Source of the DNA: Gloeobacter kilaueensis JS1 | GTDB taxonomy: Bacteria > Cyanobacteriota > Cyanobacteriia > Gloeobacterales > Gloeobacteraceae | Assembly: GCF_000484535.1 (NCBI RefSeq) | Contig: NC_022600.1 | Span: 3,100,001 to 3,164,000, forward strand | DNA length: 64,000 bases | Direction: 5' to 3' | In this document: one piece after another, positions 9,101-18,040 of the stretch | How the letters are laid out: each line of letters starts with the position of its first letter | Position numbering within the stretch: the stretch's first letter is position 1 | Position numbers and translations under genes: made by a program | Notes under the pieces: generated by a model | Database searches by the model: none | What the model saw: the letters and a program-made list of their open reading frames with translations, nothing else | Told to the model about the DNA's origin: nothing

Positions 9101-9201
9101 TGCGCTCCCACCGGACCTGCTCCGACCAGAAGCGTCACCGCCAGACCCAACCAGCGACCGATCTTCTGGGCAAGAGGCCCGTACCCCGCCTCATCTGACA
9201 T
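6199..9201 (-). CDS. Large secreted FG-GAP/VCBS repeat protein
   Basis: 1000 residues. A signal peptide covers about 1-33 (LAVTLLVGAGPVGAQ). About 15 FG-GAP/VCBS repeats follow, each with a Ca-binding-type loop such as GDIDKDGDLDIV and a VLKNNGTGSF strand. From about residue 740 to the end, at least five copies of a second unit appear: GDFTGDGKPDILWR, often YQGGGSKQG, then QIWQMNGTSYV. The whole is expected to fold as Asp-rich beta-propellers outside the cell and to bind calcium. A role in adhesion or envelope structure is only inferred. DNA of the repeats is very similar, so recombination and assembly errors are possible here. Confidence 0.9.
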   Translation of the reverse strand: MSDEAGYGPLAQKIGRWLGLAVTLLVGAGPVGAQTRLLAPRTFAAQPPSVDAVLADIDKDGDLDVVTANFTTDTVSVLKSDGAGGFAAPANFAAGDSPFAVAVGDIDGDGDQDIVAANSFTEYTVSILKNNGTGSFSAPTAFAINGSSEDVALADLDKDGDLDIVASSPLEDTVSVLKNNGSGSFSAPTNLAVGTKPVRLALGDVDKDGDVDIVTVNPYSSNVSVLKNAGNATFGAAVNFAAVSGNNRPYALVLGDIDKDGDLDIITGNYIGLFGVPDDEKVLVLKNNGTGSFSLTSAIAVADDNSPSSLALGDVDRDGDVDIVFSSYGGSVSVLKNNGGAFAQILFAAADGPRSVVLGDVDKDGDLDAVTANSDFTANLDASNVSVLANAGDGTFISFKSYAADFGPRAVAAGDIDNDGDLDVLVANINQDTLSVLKNNGGVLAAPTNVVLGGVDPESLAVGDIDKDGDLDAVTANSTSNNVSVLKNNGTGSFTAATVPAGDGASAVALADVDKDGDLDIVVANRDDNTVLVLKNNGTGSFAAAGSFAAGTGPVSVALGDVDKDGDLDIVAATYNRQEVLKNNGSGSFAAPTVVGPGADQVALADVDKDSDLDIVSASSYYGNVRLLRNNGNGAFTAVTPINIVDRPYSLAVGDIDRDGDLDVITANYESDNVSVLVNNGSGSFSAPVSFATGHGPKSVALADLDRDGDQDVVTANRDSDNASVLKNATGPIADFTGDGKPDILWRYQGGGSKQGFVQIWQMNGTSYVTAIALNTVSDLNWQIGGTADFSGDGKTDILWRYQGGGSKQGLNQIWQMNGTSYVTSISLPNLNDLNWQMAATGDFSGDGKPDILWRNYVTGQNMLWQMNGTSYVSAISLNSVSDLNWRIVGAGDFTGDGKPDILWRYQGGGSKQGSVQVWQMNGTSYVASLALKSESDLSWQIGGVADFTGDGEPDILWRYQGGGSKQGSVQIWQMNGIVYGSSVALNTVSDLNWRIRGPR

Positions 9202-9378
9202 GCACTACTCCTCTGATTGTTCGTGGAGGGAACGAGGAGAGTATACGATCCTGTCTGTGTTATCTGGCTAACACTTCAGGCAGCAGAAAGCCGCTGATGC
9301 CCTTGCAGAGCGGCGATCCACTGTATATTTGAAAAGTTACTGTTTGTTAACCGCTACTTCCGGGCAGGGGGAAAGACG

Positions 9379-12300
9379 ATGGCGACGGCCTTCCAGGGCA
9401 AGACAGCGGACGATTCGAGTATTCGTCCCAAAAAAAGTTTTCTGGCGCGCTGGGTGTACTGGGCTCTGGGCCAGAGGCTACTGGCGCTATTGGCCCTTGT
9501 GGTGATCGTCGGCGTCGGCATCAATTCGCTCACCCGCTTTCCAATCGACGGCCTGCCGGACATCTCCAACGTCCAGGTGCAGGTGATCACAGAAGCGCCC
9601 GCCCTCGGTCCCCAGGAAGTCGAGCAGCTGATTACCTTTCCTCTAGAGATTGCCCTCACCGGTATGCCCCGGCTCACCCAGCTGAGATCCATCTCCAAGT
9701 ATGGCCTCTCGCAGATCACGGCGGTCTTCGAGGACGGCACCGATGTGTATTTCGCCAGAGCCCTGATCAACGAGCGGCTCAAGGGGGCCGAGAACCAACT
9801 GCCTGCTGGGGCCGAACAGCCGGTGCTGGGGCCGGTGAGCACCGGATTGGGGGAGATCTATATTTTTGAATTGCGCGGCGGCAGCCGCTACACGCCGATG
9901 GAACTGCGCACCCTCATGGACTGGACGGTGATCCCCCGCCTCAAGTCGGTCAAGGGGGTGGCAGAAATCAACCCGATGGGCGGCTTTGTCAAGCAATACC
10001 AGGTCCGCCTCGACCCTGAGCGCATGTTGGGTTACGGCATTACGCCCAAAAAAGTCTTCGAGGCGCTCGAAGCGAACAACGCCAACTCCGGCGGCGGCTA
10101 CGCCACCGACGCCGGGGGCGAGCAGACGATTATCCGGGGCGAAGGTCTGGTGGTGAGCACCGAAGATATCAGCGACATCATCGTCGATCGCAGTCACGGC
10201 ACCCCCGTCTACCTGCGCGATGTGGCCGAAGTGGCGATCGGCAACCAGCTCAGACAGGGTGTAATCACCCGCGACGGCACCGACGGAACGGTGGTGGCGA
10301 CAGTGCTGATGCGCGCCGGGGAGAACGCCAACGGCGTTGTAAAAGCGGTCAAGGCGCGGGTGGCCGAGATTGCCAAAGAATTGCCCGAAGGCGTCAAGAT
10401 CGTTCCCCACTACGACCGCACCGACCTCATCACCGCCGCGATCAAGACCGTCACCACCAACCTGGTCGAAGGGGCGCTACTGGTGACGGCGATCTTGCTC
10501 TTGATGCTGGGCAATATTCCTGGAGCGCTGATCACTGCCCTGGTCATTCCCCTCTCGATGCTGCTCGCGATCACCGGCATGATTGTGGGTGGGGTGAGCG
10601 GCAACTTGATGAGCCTGGGGGCGATCGACTTTGGCCTCTTAGTCGATGGGGCGGTCTTTATGGTCGAGAACATCATCCTCAGGCTCTCAGAAGAACGGCC
10701 CGCCGAGGGCAAGGAGCGCCTGGCGGTGATTGGCGCGGCGGCAGCGGAGGTGGCCAAGCCCGTCGCCTTTGCGATCACGATCGTCACCGTCGTCTATATC
10801 CCGATTTTTGGCCTCTCGGGGGTGGAGGGCAAACTCTTCCAACCGATGGCCTTCACCGTTATCCTGGCCCTTGTCGCCTCGCTGGTGCTGACCCTCTCCC
10901 TGGTGCCCCTGGCCTGTTACTTTGCCTTTGCCAAGAAGCTCCCGGAGGAGCGCGAGACGCTCATCGTCTCCTGGGTGCGTCCTCCCTACGAGTGGGCTGT
11001 AGAGCGGCTGATGGGCAAGTGGCTGCCGATATCGCTGCTGTGTGGAGGAATCTTTGCTGCCTCCCTCACCCTGGTACCGCTTCTCGGTTCCGAGTTCGTT
11101 CCCAACCTCTCGGAGGGCTCGCTCGTCATCAACATGCGCCGCCCCCCCGCCGCCTCCCTCGACGAAGGGGCCCGCCAGACAAAGCTGGTCGAAAAAGCGG
11201 TCCGCGAGTTCCCGGAAGTGGTGACCGCCTTTTCTTTTACCGGCCATCCGGAACTGGCCACCGACACCAACAAGTCCGAGAACTCCGATGTCTTCGTGAT
11301 TCTCAAGCCCCAAAAAGAATGGAAGAGCGCTAAGACCCAGCCGGAACTGGTGGCAAAGATCGAAAAGCGCCTCAAGGGCGTCGTGCCAGGAGTGACCGTC
11401 GCCTATACCCAGCCTATTCAGCAGCGGGTAAATGAACTGTTGTCCGGCGACCGGCTCGACATCGCCCTGCGCATCTTCGGCCCTGAAATCAACGAGCTGG
11501 ACCGCATCGCCAACCGCTCCGCCGCGATCATCAAAAAAGTGCCGGGGGCGGCGGACGTGCGCGCCGAGACCGTGCGCGGCCTGCCGGTCCTCAATATCAA
11601 AGTCGATCGCGCCCGGCTTGCCCAGAACGGCATCAACGTGCGCGAGGTGCTCGACACGATCGAGGCGACCCGCGCCGGTAAGATCGTCGGCACGATCTAC
11701 GAGGGCCGCCAGCGCTTCAGCCTGGCGGTCAAATTCGACGATGCGTCCATCGACGATCTCGAAGACACCCGCCGTCTGCCGGTCACCAGCCAGGATGGCC
11801 GGATCGTGCCCCTCGACGCGGTGGTCGATATCACCACCGACAACGGCATTGCCCAGATTTCTCACCGCGAGGGCGAGCGGGTGATCACCGTCGGCATGAA
11901 CGTGCGGGGGCGAGATCTGGGCTCCTTCGTCGCTGCTGCCCAGCAGGCGGTCGATGAGCAGGTAAAACTGCCCAAGGGCTACCGGATGGTCTGGGGAGGA
12001 CAGTTCGAGAATTACCAGTCCGCCCTCTCGCGGCTGCAGATCCTGGTGCCCCTTGCCCTGGCGCTGATCTTCCTGTTGCTTTACAGCAGCTTTGGCAACC
12101 TCAAGCCGGGCATCTTGATCTTCCTCAACGTGCCCTTCTCGCTGGTGGGTGGCCTGGTCGCCCTCTGGCTGCGCGGGATGCCGCTTTCGGTTTCGGCGGG
12201 CGTCGGCTTTATCACCCTGTTTGGCGTCGCCGTGCTCAACGGCATCGTTCTGGTGACGACGATCCGCACGATGCAGCAGGCAGAAGGGCTGAGCGCAGAA

Positions 12301-12633
12301 AAAGCAGCCCTCAAAGGTGCCCGTGAGCGCCTGCGGCCCATCCTCTCCGCAGCGCTCCTCGCCTCGATCGGTTTTATTCCGATGGCGACTGCTACCAGCG
12401 CCGGTGCCGAAGTACAGCAGCCCCTCGCCTCCGTCGTCATCGGTGGCCTGCTCACCTGCACCCTGTTTACCCTCTTTGCCCTGCCGGTCCTCTACCCGGT
12501 CATCTGCGGCGATCCGGGCGGACCGAACCGGCCCTCGCTCTGGGAGCGCCTGCGCAAGTTCCTGCCGGCACCTGCCGAGAAGCCCCGTTCCCGACCGCCC
12601 CAGGGCGACGGTTCCTACACTCCTCCTGCCTGA
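9379..12633 (+). CDS. czcA: Heavy-metal efflux RND transporter, CzcA/CusA type
   Basis: 1084 residues, the usual length for HME-RND inner-membrane pumps. The start has a cytoplasmic helix followed by TM1 and the family hallmark FPIDGLPDISNVQVQV. TM4 carries the proton-relay region AIDFGLLVDGAVFMVEN with two Asp. Two halves, each with a large periplasmic loop, are visible. Such pumps export divalent metals or Cu/Ag together with a membrane fusion protein (CzcB) and an outer-membrane channel (CzcC). Neither partner is adjacent: flanking genes are an FG-GAP protein and a Uma2 gene, so they must lie elsewhere. A purine-rich site (GGGGGAAAG) precedes the ATG. The metal cannot be assigned. Confidence 0.92.
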   Translation: MATAFQGKTADDSSIRPKKSFLARWVYWALGQRLLALLALVVIVGVGINSLTRFPIDGLPDISNVQVQVITEAPALGPQEVEQLITFPLEIALTGMPRLTQLRSISKYGLSQITAVFEDGTDVYFARALINERLKGAENQLPAGAEQPVLGPVSTGLGEIYIFELRGGSRYTPMELRTLMDWTVIPRLKSVKGVAEINPMGGFVKQYQVRLDPERMLGYGITPKKVFEALEANNANSGGGYATDAGGEQTIIRGEGLVVSTEDISDIIVDRSHGTPVYLRDVAEVAIGNQLRQGVITRDGTDGTVVATVLMRAGENANGVVKAVKARVAEIAKELPEGVKIVPHYDRTDLITAAIKTVTTNLVEGALLVTAILLLMLGNIPGALITALVIPLSMLLAITGMIVGGVSGNLMSLGAIDFGLLVDGAVFMVENIILRLSEERPAEGKERLAVIGAAAAEVAKPVAFAITIVTVVYIPIFGLSGVEGKLFQPMAFTVILALVASLVLTLSLVPLACYFAFAKKLPEERETLIVSWVRPPYEWAVERLMGKWLPISLLCGGIFAASLTLVPLLGSEFVPNLSEGSLVINMRRPPAASLDEGARQTKLVEKAVREFPEVVTAFSFTGHPELATDTNKSENSDVFVILKPQKEWKSAKTQPELVAKIEKRLKGVVPGVTVAYTQPIQQRVNELLSGDRLDIALRIFGPEINELDRIANRSAAIIKKVPGAADVRAETVRGLPVLNIKVDRARLAQNGINVREVLDTIEATRAGKIVGTIYEGRQRFSLAVKFDDASIDDLEDTRRLPVTSQDGRIVPLDAVVDITTDNGIAQISHREGERVITVGMNVRGRDLGSFVAAAQQAVDEQVKLPKGYRMVWGGQFENYQSALSRLQILVPLALALIFLLLYSSFGNLKPGILIFLNVPFSLVGGLVALWLRGMPLSVSAGVGFITLFGVAVLNGIVLVTTIRTMQQAEGLSAEKAALKGARERLRPILSAALLASIGFIPMATATSAGAEVQQPLASVVIGGLLTCTLFTLFALPVLYPVICGDPGGPNRPSLWERLRKFLPAPAEKPRSRPPQGDGSYTPPA

Positions 12634-12648
12634 GAATCTACCTGCCCC

Positions 12649-13206
12649 CTAGCGCAGCACATCGCGGGCGGTAACCACGAGCGCTGTGAAGGTGGCTGAG
12701 AGAATCCGCTCGTCGTCCCGAAATTCTGACAAGTCGTAGAAGCCCTCGACGAGAGTCAGGACCGTTACTTTTGCCGCGTCCGCATCGACGATCCAGTACT
12801 CTGGGATACCACAGACGGCGTACTCGGAGCGTTTCGCCCGGTAGTCCGTCTTTGTTGTGCTGGGACTGACCACTTCGACCACCAGCAAAGGCGGAGTTTG
12901 CAGAACCGCCGGCACATCGCGGACCGATTGCTCCTGCTCAAGGGTCATTGCGCACAGATCCGGGGTGCGCGAACTTTCAAGGCCCACCCGCACGCCGATT
13001 TCCCGCCGGGCAACCCAGGGCAACGCGAGGCGCTGGATCTCAGTCTTGAGGAGATCATGAATCCGCTCGACGATAATCGAATGTCGTCCGGTGGGCGGCA
13101 CCATCGCAATCAACCTCCCTGCCATCAGTTCGTACCGACAGTCGGTCCCATCGTCGTAGGTAACGTATTGCTCGAAGGTCAATAGCTTTGAGCGAGCCAG
13201 GGTCAT
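12649..13206 (-). CDS. Uma2-family protein (PD-(D/E)xK nuclease fold)
   Basis: 185 residues. Family signs are FEQYVTYDDGTDCRYELMAGRL near the N-terminus, TPDLCAM, then LLVVEVVSPSTTKTDYRAK (Glu of the nuclease core) and YAVCGIPEYWIVD. Uma2 proteins are extremely abundant in cyanobacteria; they have the restriction-endonuclease fold, but no cellular role is proven. The gene converges on czcA with 15 bp between stops. It is one of four Uma2 genes in this window. Confidence 0.88.
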   Translation of the reverse strand: MTLARSKLLTFEQYVTYDDGTDCRYELMAGRLIAMVPPTGRHSIIVERIHDLLKTEIQRLALPWVARREIGVRVGLESSRTPDLCAMTLEQEQSVRDVPAVLQTPPLLVVEVVSPSTTKTDYRAKRSEYAVCGIPEYWIVDADAAKVTVLTLVEGFYDLSEFRDDERILSATFTALVVTARDVLR

Positions 13207-13317
13207 TTCTCAAATCCTATCCTGCAACGATATTAGCCGCCGCCTGCAAGATCAGGAATCCGCCGTTACCTGGCAAAAATGGTGAACAGTAGCGGTGCAG
13301 GGGTATCGAGAGCCCGT

Positions 13318-14208
13318 TTAAGGATCTGCAGGTGGGGTAGGGGCGAGCCCTTCAGAGGCCGACGTGGGCGGCGCTTTCGGCGCTGCCGCTGGTGGAGCTG
13401 GGGCAGGAGGCGCACTCGCCGCCGGGGCCGCCGCTGCAGGCGGTGTCACAGGCGCGGGCGCAGCTGGGGCCGCTTTGGCTGTGCCCTTTGCCTCCAGATA
13501 ATCGAACGACGCCTTGGGGGCAATCAGCCGGATCTGGTTGAGTTTAGTATCGTTGCGCTCCTCCAGCGACTGCAGCATTTCTTCCAGACTCAGAACTTCG
13601 ATGCCGATCGGCGCATTGGGATCCTTCTGCTCGCGGCGGTACAGTTCGATAAATGCCAGCAAATCTGCCTTGGCAAGATAAAAGGGCACAACCGTTCCCT
13701 CGTCCTGCTTGAGGGTGAGGTATTTTTTTTGCTTACCCAGAACCGCGACGAATATCGGCGTTCCCTGCAGATCCCCCACCTTGCGGCCGGAAGTGAGTAA
13801 AAGCGTCTGGGCCCAGCTCACCTGATCCCGCGAGGGAATGAAGGCCAGCTGCACTTCCTGGGGCTGGCTCCGGCTCTGCTGCTGCAGCATGTAGAGGTTT
13901 GCCAGCGAAACCGGCAGCACCCGCAACTGGTTGCCCCGTTCGGCATCCTTGGCTTTGAAATTGTTGATAAACTGCTCGGCATCCTCAGGGGCAATAAAGA
14001 CCCCGGCAGTGAGCGCGCCCGATTCGCCGTCCGGTGGCCGCACCAGAAGCGGCTGATTGGTCTTATCGACGACCGTAAAGACAAGTACCGGCTTGAGCTT
14101 CTGCAGAATTTCTGCCTGGGTGAGAGCCGCTGCCTTTTCGATCGGCACCCCAAGCAGCAGAGCGCCGATCACTCCTGCCCCCACAAGCCAGCCTGCAAAT
14201 CGTCCCAT
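13318..14208 (-). CDS. tic22: Tic22-family periplasmic protein
   Basis: 296 residues from the ATG at 14208, chosen because a typical signal peptide starts there (MGRFAGWLVGAGVIGALLLG, cleavage after about AAA). The upstream in-frame region has no signal or family features. The body shows the Tic22 pattern: two halves, each with VPVFTV-like strands (LKPVLVFTVVDK, GTPIFVAVLGK) and EQFINNFKAKD. In plants Tic22 is an intermembrane-space import component; cyanobacterial homologues act as periplasmic chaperones for outer-membrane proteins. The last 60 residues are almost only Ala and Pro, probably an unstructured tail. This tail is unusual in length. Confidence 0.8.
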   Translation of the reverse strand: MGRFAGWLVGAGVIGALLLGVPIEKAAALTQAEILQKLKPVLVFTVVDKTNQPLLVRPPDGESGALTAGVFIAPEDAEQFINNFKAKDAERGNQLRVLPVSLANLYMLQQQSRSQPQEVQLAFIPSRDQVSWAQTLLLTSGRKVGDLQGTPIFVAVLGKQKKYLTLKQDEGTVVPFYLAKADLLAFIELYRREQKDPNAPIGIEVLSLEEMLQSLEERNDTKLNQIRLIAPKASFDYLEAKGTAKAAPAAPAPVTPPAAAAPAASAPPAPAPPAAAPKAPPTSASEGLAPTPPADP

Positions 14209-14357
14209 CTCGAATATTTCCAGTTCAAACTCTAATTTGCGTGCTCTGCCTCCCCCCGTCAACCGCCCCACCAGGAACCAGTTTTTATACAGTTTGCGCA
14301 TCTTGCAAATTATGTGCAAAACGAGTTGGCTATAGAAACCCGCCCGTCTGTTTTCGA

Positions 14358-15083
14358 TTAGGGCGAATCTGGATCAATTCCCAGTTTGCGCAAGCGCTCA
14401 GCCAGTTCAGCTGCTCGTTGCTCAGCCCGTCGTCTCGCCTGCTGTTCTTGCTCGACTCTTTGTTCGGCCTGCTCCAGCCTTGCTGCTGTTGCTCGTAGCT
14501 CTGAAGCCAACTCGGAGGGGATCAACAGCTTCTGGCCGTTGTCCAGCCGATAGAAACCGATCAACTCCCCCTCCACCTGCAAGCGCAACTGCAACCGCTC
14601 ACTGACGCTGTTCTCGATCGGCTGATAGCGGCTGAGCAGGCCATCTGCTTCCTCGATCACTTCTAGCCGATAGCCTCTGAGCTTTTCTTGGATCCACTCC
14701 CCCTTCGGATCAAACAGCCAGTACTCCTGCACCCCCAGAAACTCGTACAGCCTTAGCTTGTCGTCCTGGTCCTTGTGGCGCGTACTTTCGGAGGTGATCT
14801 CGAAGATGACTGCAGGCACCTGTCCTTCTTCCCAGGTCTTGTATTTGTCCCGTCCCCCCGGCTGGACGCCGAAGATGACCATCACATCGGGAGCGACGCG
14901 GGAGGTGCGCACGCCGGGAGCGTAGTAGAGAAACTGGTTGGCGAGCACGGTCGCCTGGTTGCCTTCGAGGTACTGGCGCAGGACTTCCAGAGTGGTGAGG
15001 ATAGCGTAGAGGTGCAGGAAGGTTTCGGCCACAGGCTGTCCGTCTCCGCTGGGATAGGTGACAGGTGAGAGTAGTGTAGTCAT
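14358..15083 (-). CDS. Uma2-family protein with C-terminal coiled coil
   Basis: 241 residues. Residues 20-165 are the Uma2 nuclease-fold domain: SRVAPDVMVIFG, PAVIFEITSESTRHKDQ and LGVQEYWLFDP. From about 195 to 235 there is a charged heptad region (ARLEQAEQRVEQEQQARRR) that should form a coiled coil and so mediate oligomerisation or partner binding. The two-part arrangement is a known subgroup of cyanobacterial Uma2 proteins. Function unknown. It is followed on the same strand, 149 bp downstream, by the Tic22 gene; no link is evident. Confidence 0.85.
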   Translation of the reverse strand: MTTLLSPVTYPSGDGQPVAETFLHLYAILTTLEVLRQYLEGNQATVLANQFLYYAPGVRTSRVAPDVMVIFGVQPGGRDKYKTWEEGQVPAVIFEITSESTRHKDQDDKLRLYEFLGVQEYWLFDPKGEWIQEKLRGYRLEVIEEADGLLSRYQPIENSVSERLQLRLQVEGELIGFYRLDNGQKLLIPSELASELRATAARLEQAEQRVEQEQQARRRAEQRAAELAERLRKLGIDPDSP

Positions 15084-15216
15084 CGCCAGAATTGATAGTG
15101 ATCTCTGTACTATTGTCCATTAGAAGCGCGACCAGAACCAGGACGAATGACGGTAATCGAAGTTTGTCCGCTCAATGTTCTAATAGGCTCAGTCGTTATG
15201 GAGCCGGATTCTGATA

Positions 15217-16209
15217 GTGCGGGGAAGCGGTACTGTGCGCTGGCCGTTGCTGTTATTCGTCGTTGCTGCTCTCGCCTGGCGGGGTATTCTGCCCGGTGCT
15301 GCCGCTGAGCAGGGCGTGACGATTCCTGAAAATAGAGACGATGATCTGCGCGTCTTCTACGCCGATGGCCGTCTGGTTAAAGGTGCTGCCGCCCTGCAGA
15401 AGATGGCGAGCGACGCGGAACTGGTGCTCTGGTTAGCCGGGAACCAGTACTTTGTGATGGAAGATCTCATCCACCGTTTTCAGCAGGACCACCCCGGCCT
15501 CGATGTGGGCGTAGTCACCCTGCCGGACGGGCTGCTTTTTAAAGCCATCCAAGCAGGCGGATTCAGTTACGCCGGCGCGGCCTATCCTGGCAAACCCGAC
15601 GTTTACGGTACGGTCGATCTGGGGAACCTCAAAGTGCTCAAGCAGGCGGGACTGGCCGATCGCTACTTGATCTACGCCCACAACGAACTGGAGATCATGG
15701 TGGCGAAGGGCAATCCAAAAAAGATTGCAAACCTGGAGGACATGCTGCGGCCCGGCATTCGCACCTCGATGCCCAACCCGGTCAACGAAGGGATCATGAA
15801 GTACGCCCGGCCCGTGCTCGAACGACACCACCTCTGGCAGGCACTCTCCGGCGGCAAAGAGTGCATCGCCTGCCAGAGCACGCCCAGCAACTGGTTTACC
15901 GCCGTCCACCACCGCGAGACCCCCGAGCGCATTGTCACTGGCTTATCAGACGCCGGTATCGTCTGGAAGACCGAGACCCTGGAGGCGATCCGCACGGGCC
16001 GGGCGGTAGAAGGAGTGGCCCTTCCGGCTGCCGATAGCCGTCGCGATGAGGCAATCTACGCCGCCGTCCCCCTGCTAACTGCTAAACACTCCCAGGCCGC
16101 AAGCCAGTTCGTGAGCTTCGTCGGCTCCCCTGCTGGTACGTCTATCTACACCCGCTTCGGTTTCGTCGCTGCCGGCCCTGCCGAGGCCCAGCTGAGCGCG
16201 ATTCCCTAG
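15217..16209 (+). CDS. Periplasmic solute-binding protein (ModA/iron-type fold), orphan
   Basis: 330 residues. A signal peptide ends near ILPGAAAEQ. The mature part follows the type II periplasmic binding fold: LVLWLAGNQYFVMEDLI, DVYGTVDLGNL, YAHNELEIMVAKGNPKKIANLEDM, PNPVNEGIMKYA and SDAGIVWKTE. The order and motifs are like molybdate or other anion-binding ABC receptors. A Cys pair (ECIACQ) lies in the second lobe, which is unusual. No permease or ATPase gene is next to it. The GTG at 15217 is the first start; the GTG at 15235, preceded by GGGGAAG, is a good alternative. The stop interlocks with that of the convergent gene. Confidence 0.7.
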   Translation: MRGSGTVRWPLLLFVVAALAWRGILPGAAAEQGVTIPENRDDDLRVFYADGRLVKGAAALQKMASDAELVLWLAGNQYFVMEDLIHRFQQDHPGLDVGVVTLPDGLLFKAIQAGGFSYAGAAYPGKPDVYGTVDLGNLKVLKQAGLADRYLIYAHNELEIMVAKGNPKKIANLEDMLRPGIRTSMPNPVNEGIMKYARPVLERHHLWQALSGGKECIACQSTPSNWFTAVHHRETPERIVTGLSDAGIVWKTETLEAIRTGRAVEGVALPAADSRRDEAIYAAVPLLTAKHSQAASQFVSFVGSPAGTSIYTRFGFVAAGPAEAQLSAIP

Positions 16210-17879
16210 AAACCTAGATCCTGATTGGCCAGCTCTGCTTCGCGAAACAGCTCTTCGTCGCCCATCTCCGCCGGGTCGGGGTTGCCCACTTCCTTGTAGA
16301 ATTGCTCGTCGTAGGAGCGGGTGCGCACGACCACCGGCATCGGTACGGCGTAGCCCAGGATCAACGTCTGCTGTTTGGGATCGAGCTGGGCGAGCACCGT
16401 GCGTAGGGTCTGGCCCCCTGAGACGCCGGTAAAGACCGCGTCGATATCTTTGTCGTCGTTGAGCAGGGCCGTGATCCGGGTGCCCAATTGGCTCATCACC
16501 TCGTTGTCGATGCCGGAGGGGCGCTGATCGACCACCAGCAGGGTCACGAAGTACTTGCGCATCTCGCGGGCGATCGTGCCGAAGATCGTCTGCCTGGCGG
16601 TCTTGGGATCGAGAAACTTGTGCGCCTCTTCGATCGTGATGATGAGTTGCCGGGGCTTGTCGCTGGGCTTTTTGGTCTGCAGGTACTGCTCGGCCTTGCG
16701 GACGTAGGCTTCGTGGATGCGGCGGGTGAGAATATTGGCCGCCAGCATGTAACTTAGAAGCGATCCCTGGGAGCCAAATTCGACGACGACGTTTTTGCCC
16801 GCCGAGAGTTGATCGAGAATTTCGCCGATGTAGTTGCCGGGGCAGACTGGCTTGATGTAGCGCAGGTCCTGCAATCTCAAGAGCTTGCGCTGCAGGGCGA
16901 TCGTCGAACCGAAGTGCGCCCCCTTGTTTTCGCAAAATTCCTGCAGCTCGCCGCCGCTCATGCTGAGCAGGGTGCCGATCCAGTTGCGCTGAAATTCGTG
17001 GCGCAGAATGTTAGCGTTCTCGATGCTCGCCTCCGAGAGATTGAGTTCACCGCGAATGAGCGAGAGATCTTCCACTTCGATCTGGTCGTAGGAGATATAA
17101 AGCTCTCGGGCGTCGCGCACCCCCCGCCTGCGGGTCGAATCGGGATCGAGGGTATACATCTGCACCTGCCCCGGAAACAGTTGCCGCAGACCCTTGACCG
17201 TCGAGACTTCCTTGCCCTCCCTTGCAGCTTCCCAGCCGTACTCCGAGTGCATGTCGAAGATCAAGTTGACCGCCGCCTGCTTTTTGATCACCCCCGAAAG
17301 AATCAGGCGGGTCAAAAACGATTTGCCGGTGCCGGACTTGCCAAAAATACCGTTCGATCTTTCGACGAAGCGCTCGAGGTCGAGGCAGACCGGCACATCC
17401 ATGTCGAGGGGCTGACCGATGTAAAAGTTCTTTTTTTCGAGATTTTCTTCGGAGCCGAAGACCATCTGAAAGTCGTAACTCGTCGCCTCGTGGACCTGAG
17501 AAAAGTGCGAGGGGATCGTCTTCACCGGTCGCAATTCCGACTGGCCGCCGATGGTCTCGAACATCAGCATCGGCGTCAGTTGCACCGTGCCGAAGGTGCT
17601 GGTACCGGCCAGCACCTCAAAAAGAAAATCGTCCTCGGGCGCGGGCGGGTTCATCAAGATCTTGGGGCTTGCCGTGCCGAGGGTCACATCCGTGAGCATC
17701 GAGAAGAACCGGGTGCGCCGCCCGTAGACGACGCAGAACTTGCCCACCCGCATCTCCTCGACCGAGACATCCGGGTTGAGGCGGACCTCCAGACCTTCGC
17801 TGAGCGATCCCTGCACCACTGTGCCCATCGGCTTGGCTGCACCGGGCTGGGGAAACTGATTCGGAAACTGGTCCGCCAT
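16206..17879 (-). CDS. HerA-like DUF87 ATPase
   Basis: 557 residues from the ATG at 17879; AGCAGG five bases upstream favours this start over the GTG two codons earlier. An N-terminal HAS-barrel-type beta region (about 10-150) precedes the ATPase core. Walker A is IFGKSGTGKSF and Walker B is LIITIEEAHKFL, followed by an arginine-rich segment with VVDQRPSGID, typical of the HerA/FtsK superfamily. In archaea HerA works with the nuclease NurA in DNA end resection. No nurA-like gene is adjacent, so the role here (DNA translocation or repair) is inferred from the family. Cytoplasmic. Confidence 0.85.
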   Translation of the reverse strand: MADQFPNQFPQPGAAKPMGTVVQGSLSEGLEVRLNPDVSVEEMRVGKFCVVYGRRTRFFSMLTDVTLGTASPKILMNPPAPEDDFLFEVLAGTSTFGTVQLTPMLMFETIGGQSELRPVKTIPSHFSQVHEATSYDFQMVFGSEENLEKKNFYIGQPLDMDVPVCLDLERFVERSNGIFGKSGTGKSFLTRLILSGVIKKQAAVNLIFDMHSEYGWEAAREGKEVSTVKGLRQLFPGQVQMYTLDPDSTRRRGVRDARELYISYDQIEVEDLSLIRGELNLSEASIENANILRHEFQRNWIGTLLSMSGGELQEFCENKGAHFGSTIALQRKLLRLQDLRYIKPVCPGNYIGEILDQLSAGKNVVVEFGSQGSLLSYMLAANILTRRIHEAYVRKAEQYLQTKKPSDKPRQLIITIEEAHKFLDPKTARQTIFGTIAREMRKYFVTLLVVDQRPSGIDNEVMSQLGTRITALLNDDKDIDAVFTGVSGGQTLRTVLAQLDPKQQTLILGYAVPMPVVVRTRSYDEQFYKEVGNPDPAEMGDEELFREAELANQDLGF

Positions 17880-18040
17880 GGTCACCTGCTCACGTTCCGC
17901 TAATTGTAGCGTGTGCAGGCAAAATCACACTAGCTGTACCCTGTATATTGCCGGGGGTTGCCCCCAGCCAGCTTCAGCAAGCCAGAGAAACCGCAGGGAA
18001 GCTCTGCTTGGAGCATGTGAAATTCGCGCACCAGTCGCTC

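Noticed and set aside
6199-9201. CRISPR-like regular repeats
   Set aside because: The periodicity comes from protein repeats in one open frame, with imperfect copies and no unique spacers.
16206-17879. HerA-NurA repair or HerA-based defence operon
   Set aside because: Neighbours are a solute-binding protein and SBBP proteins; no nuclease or second defence gene is linked.
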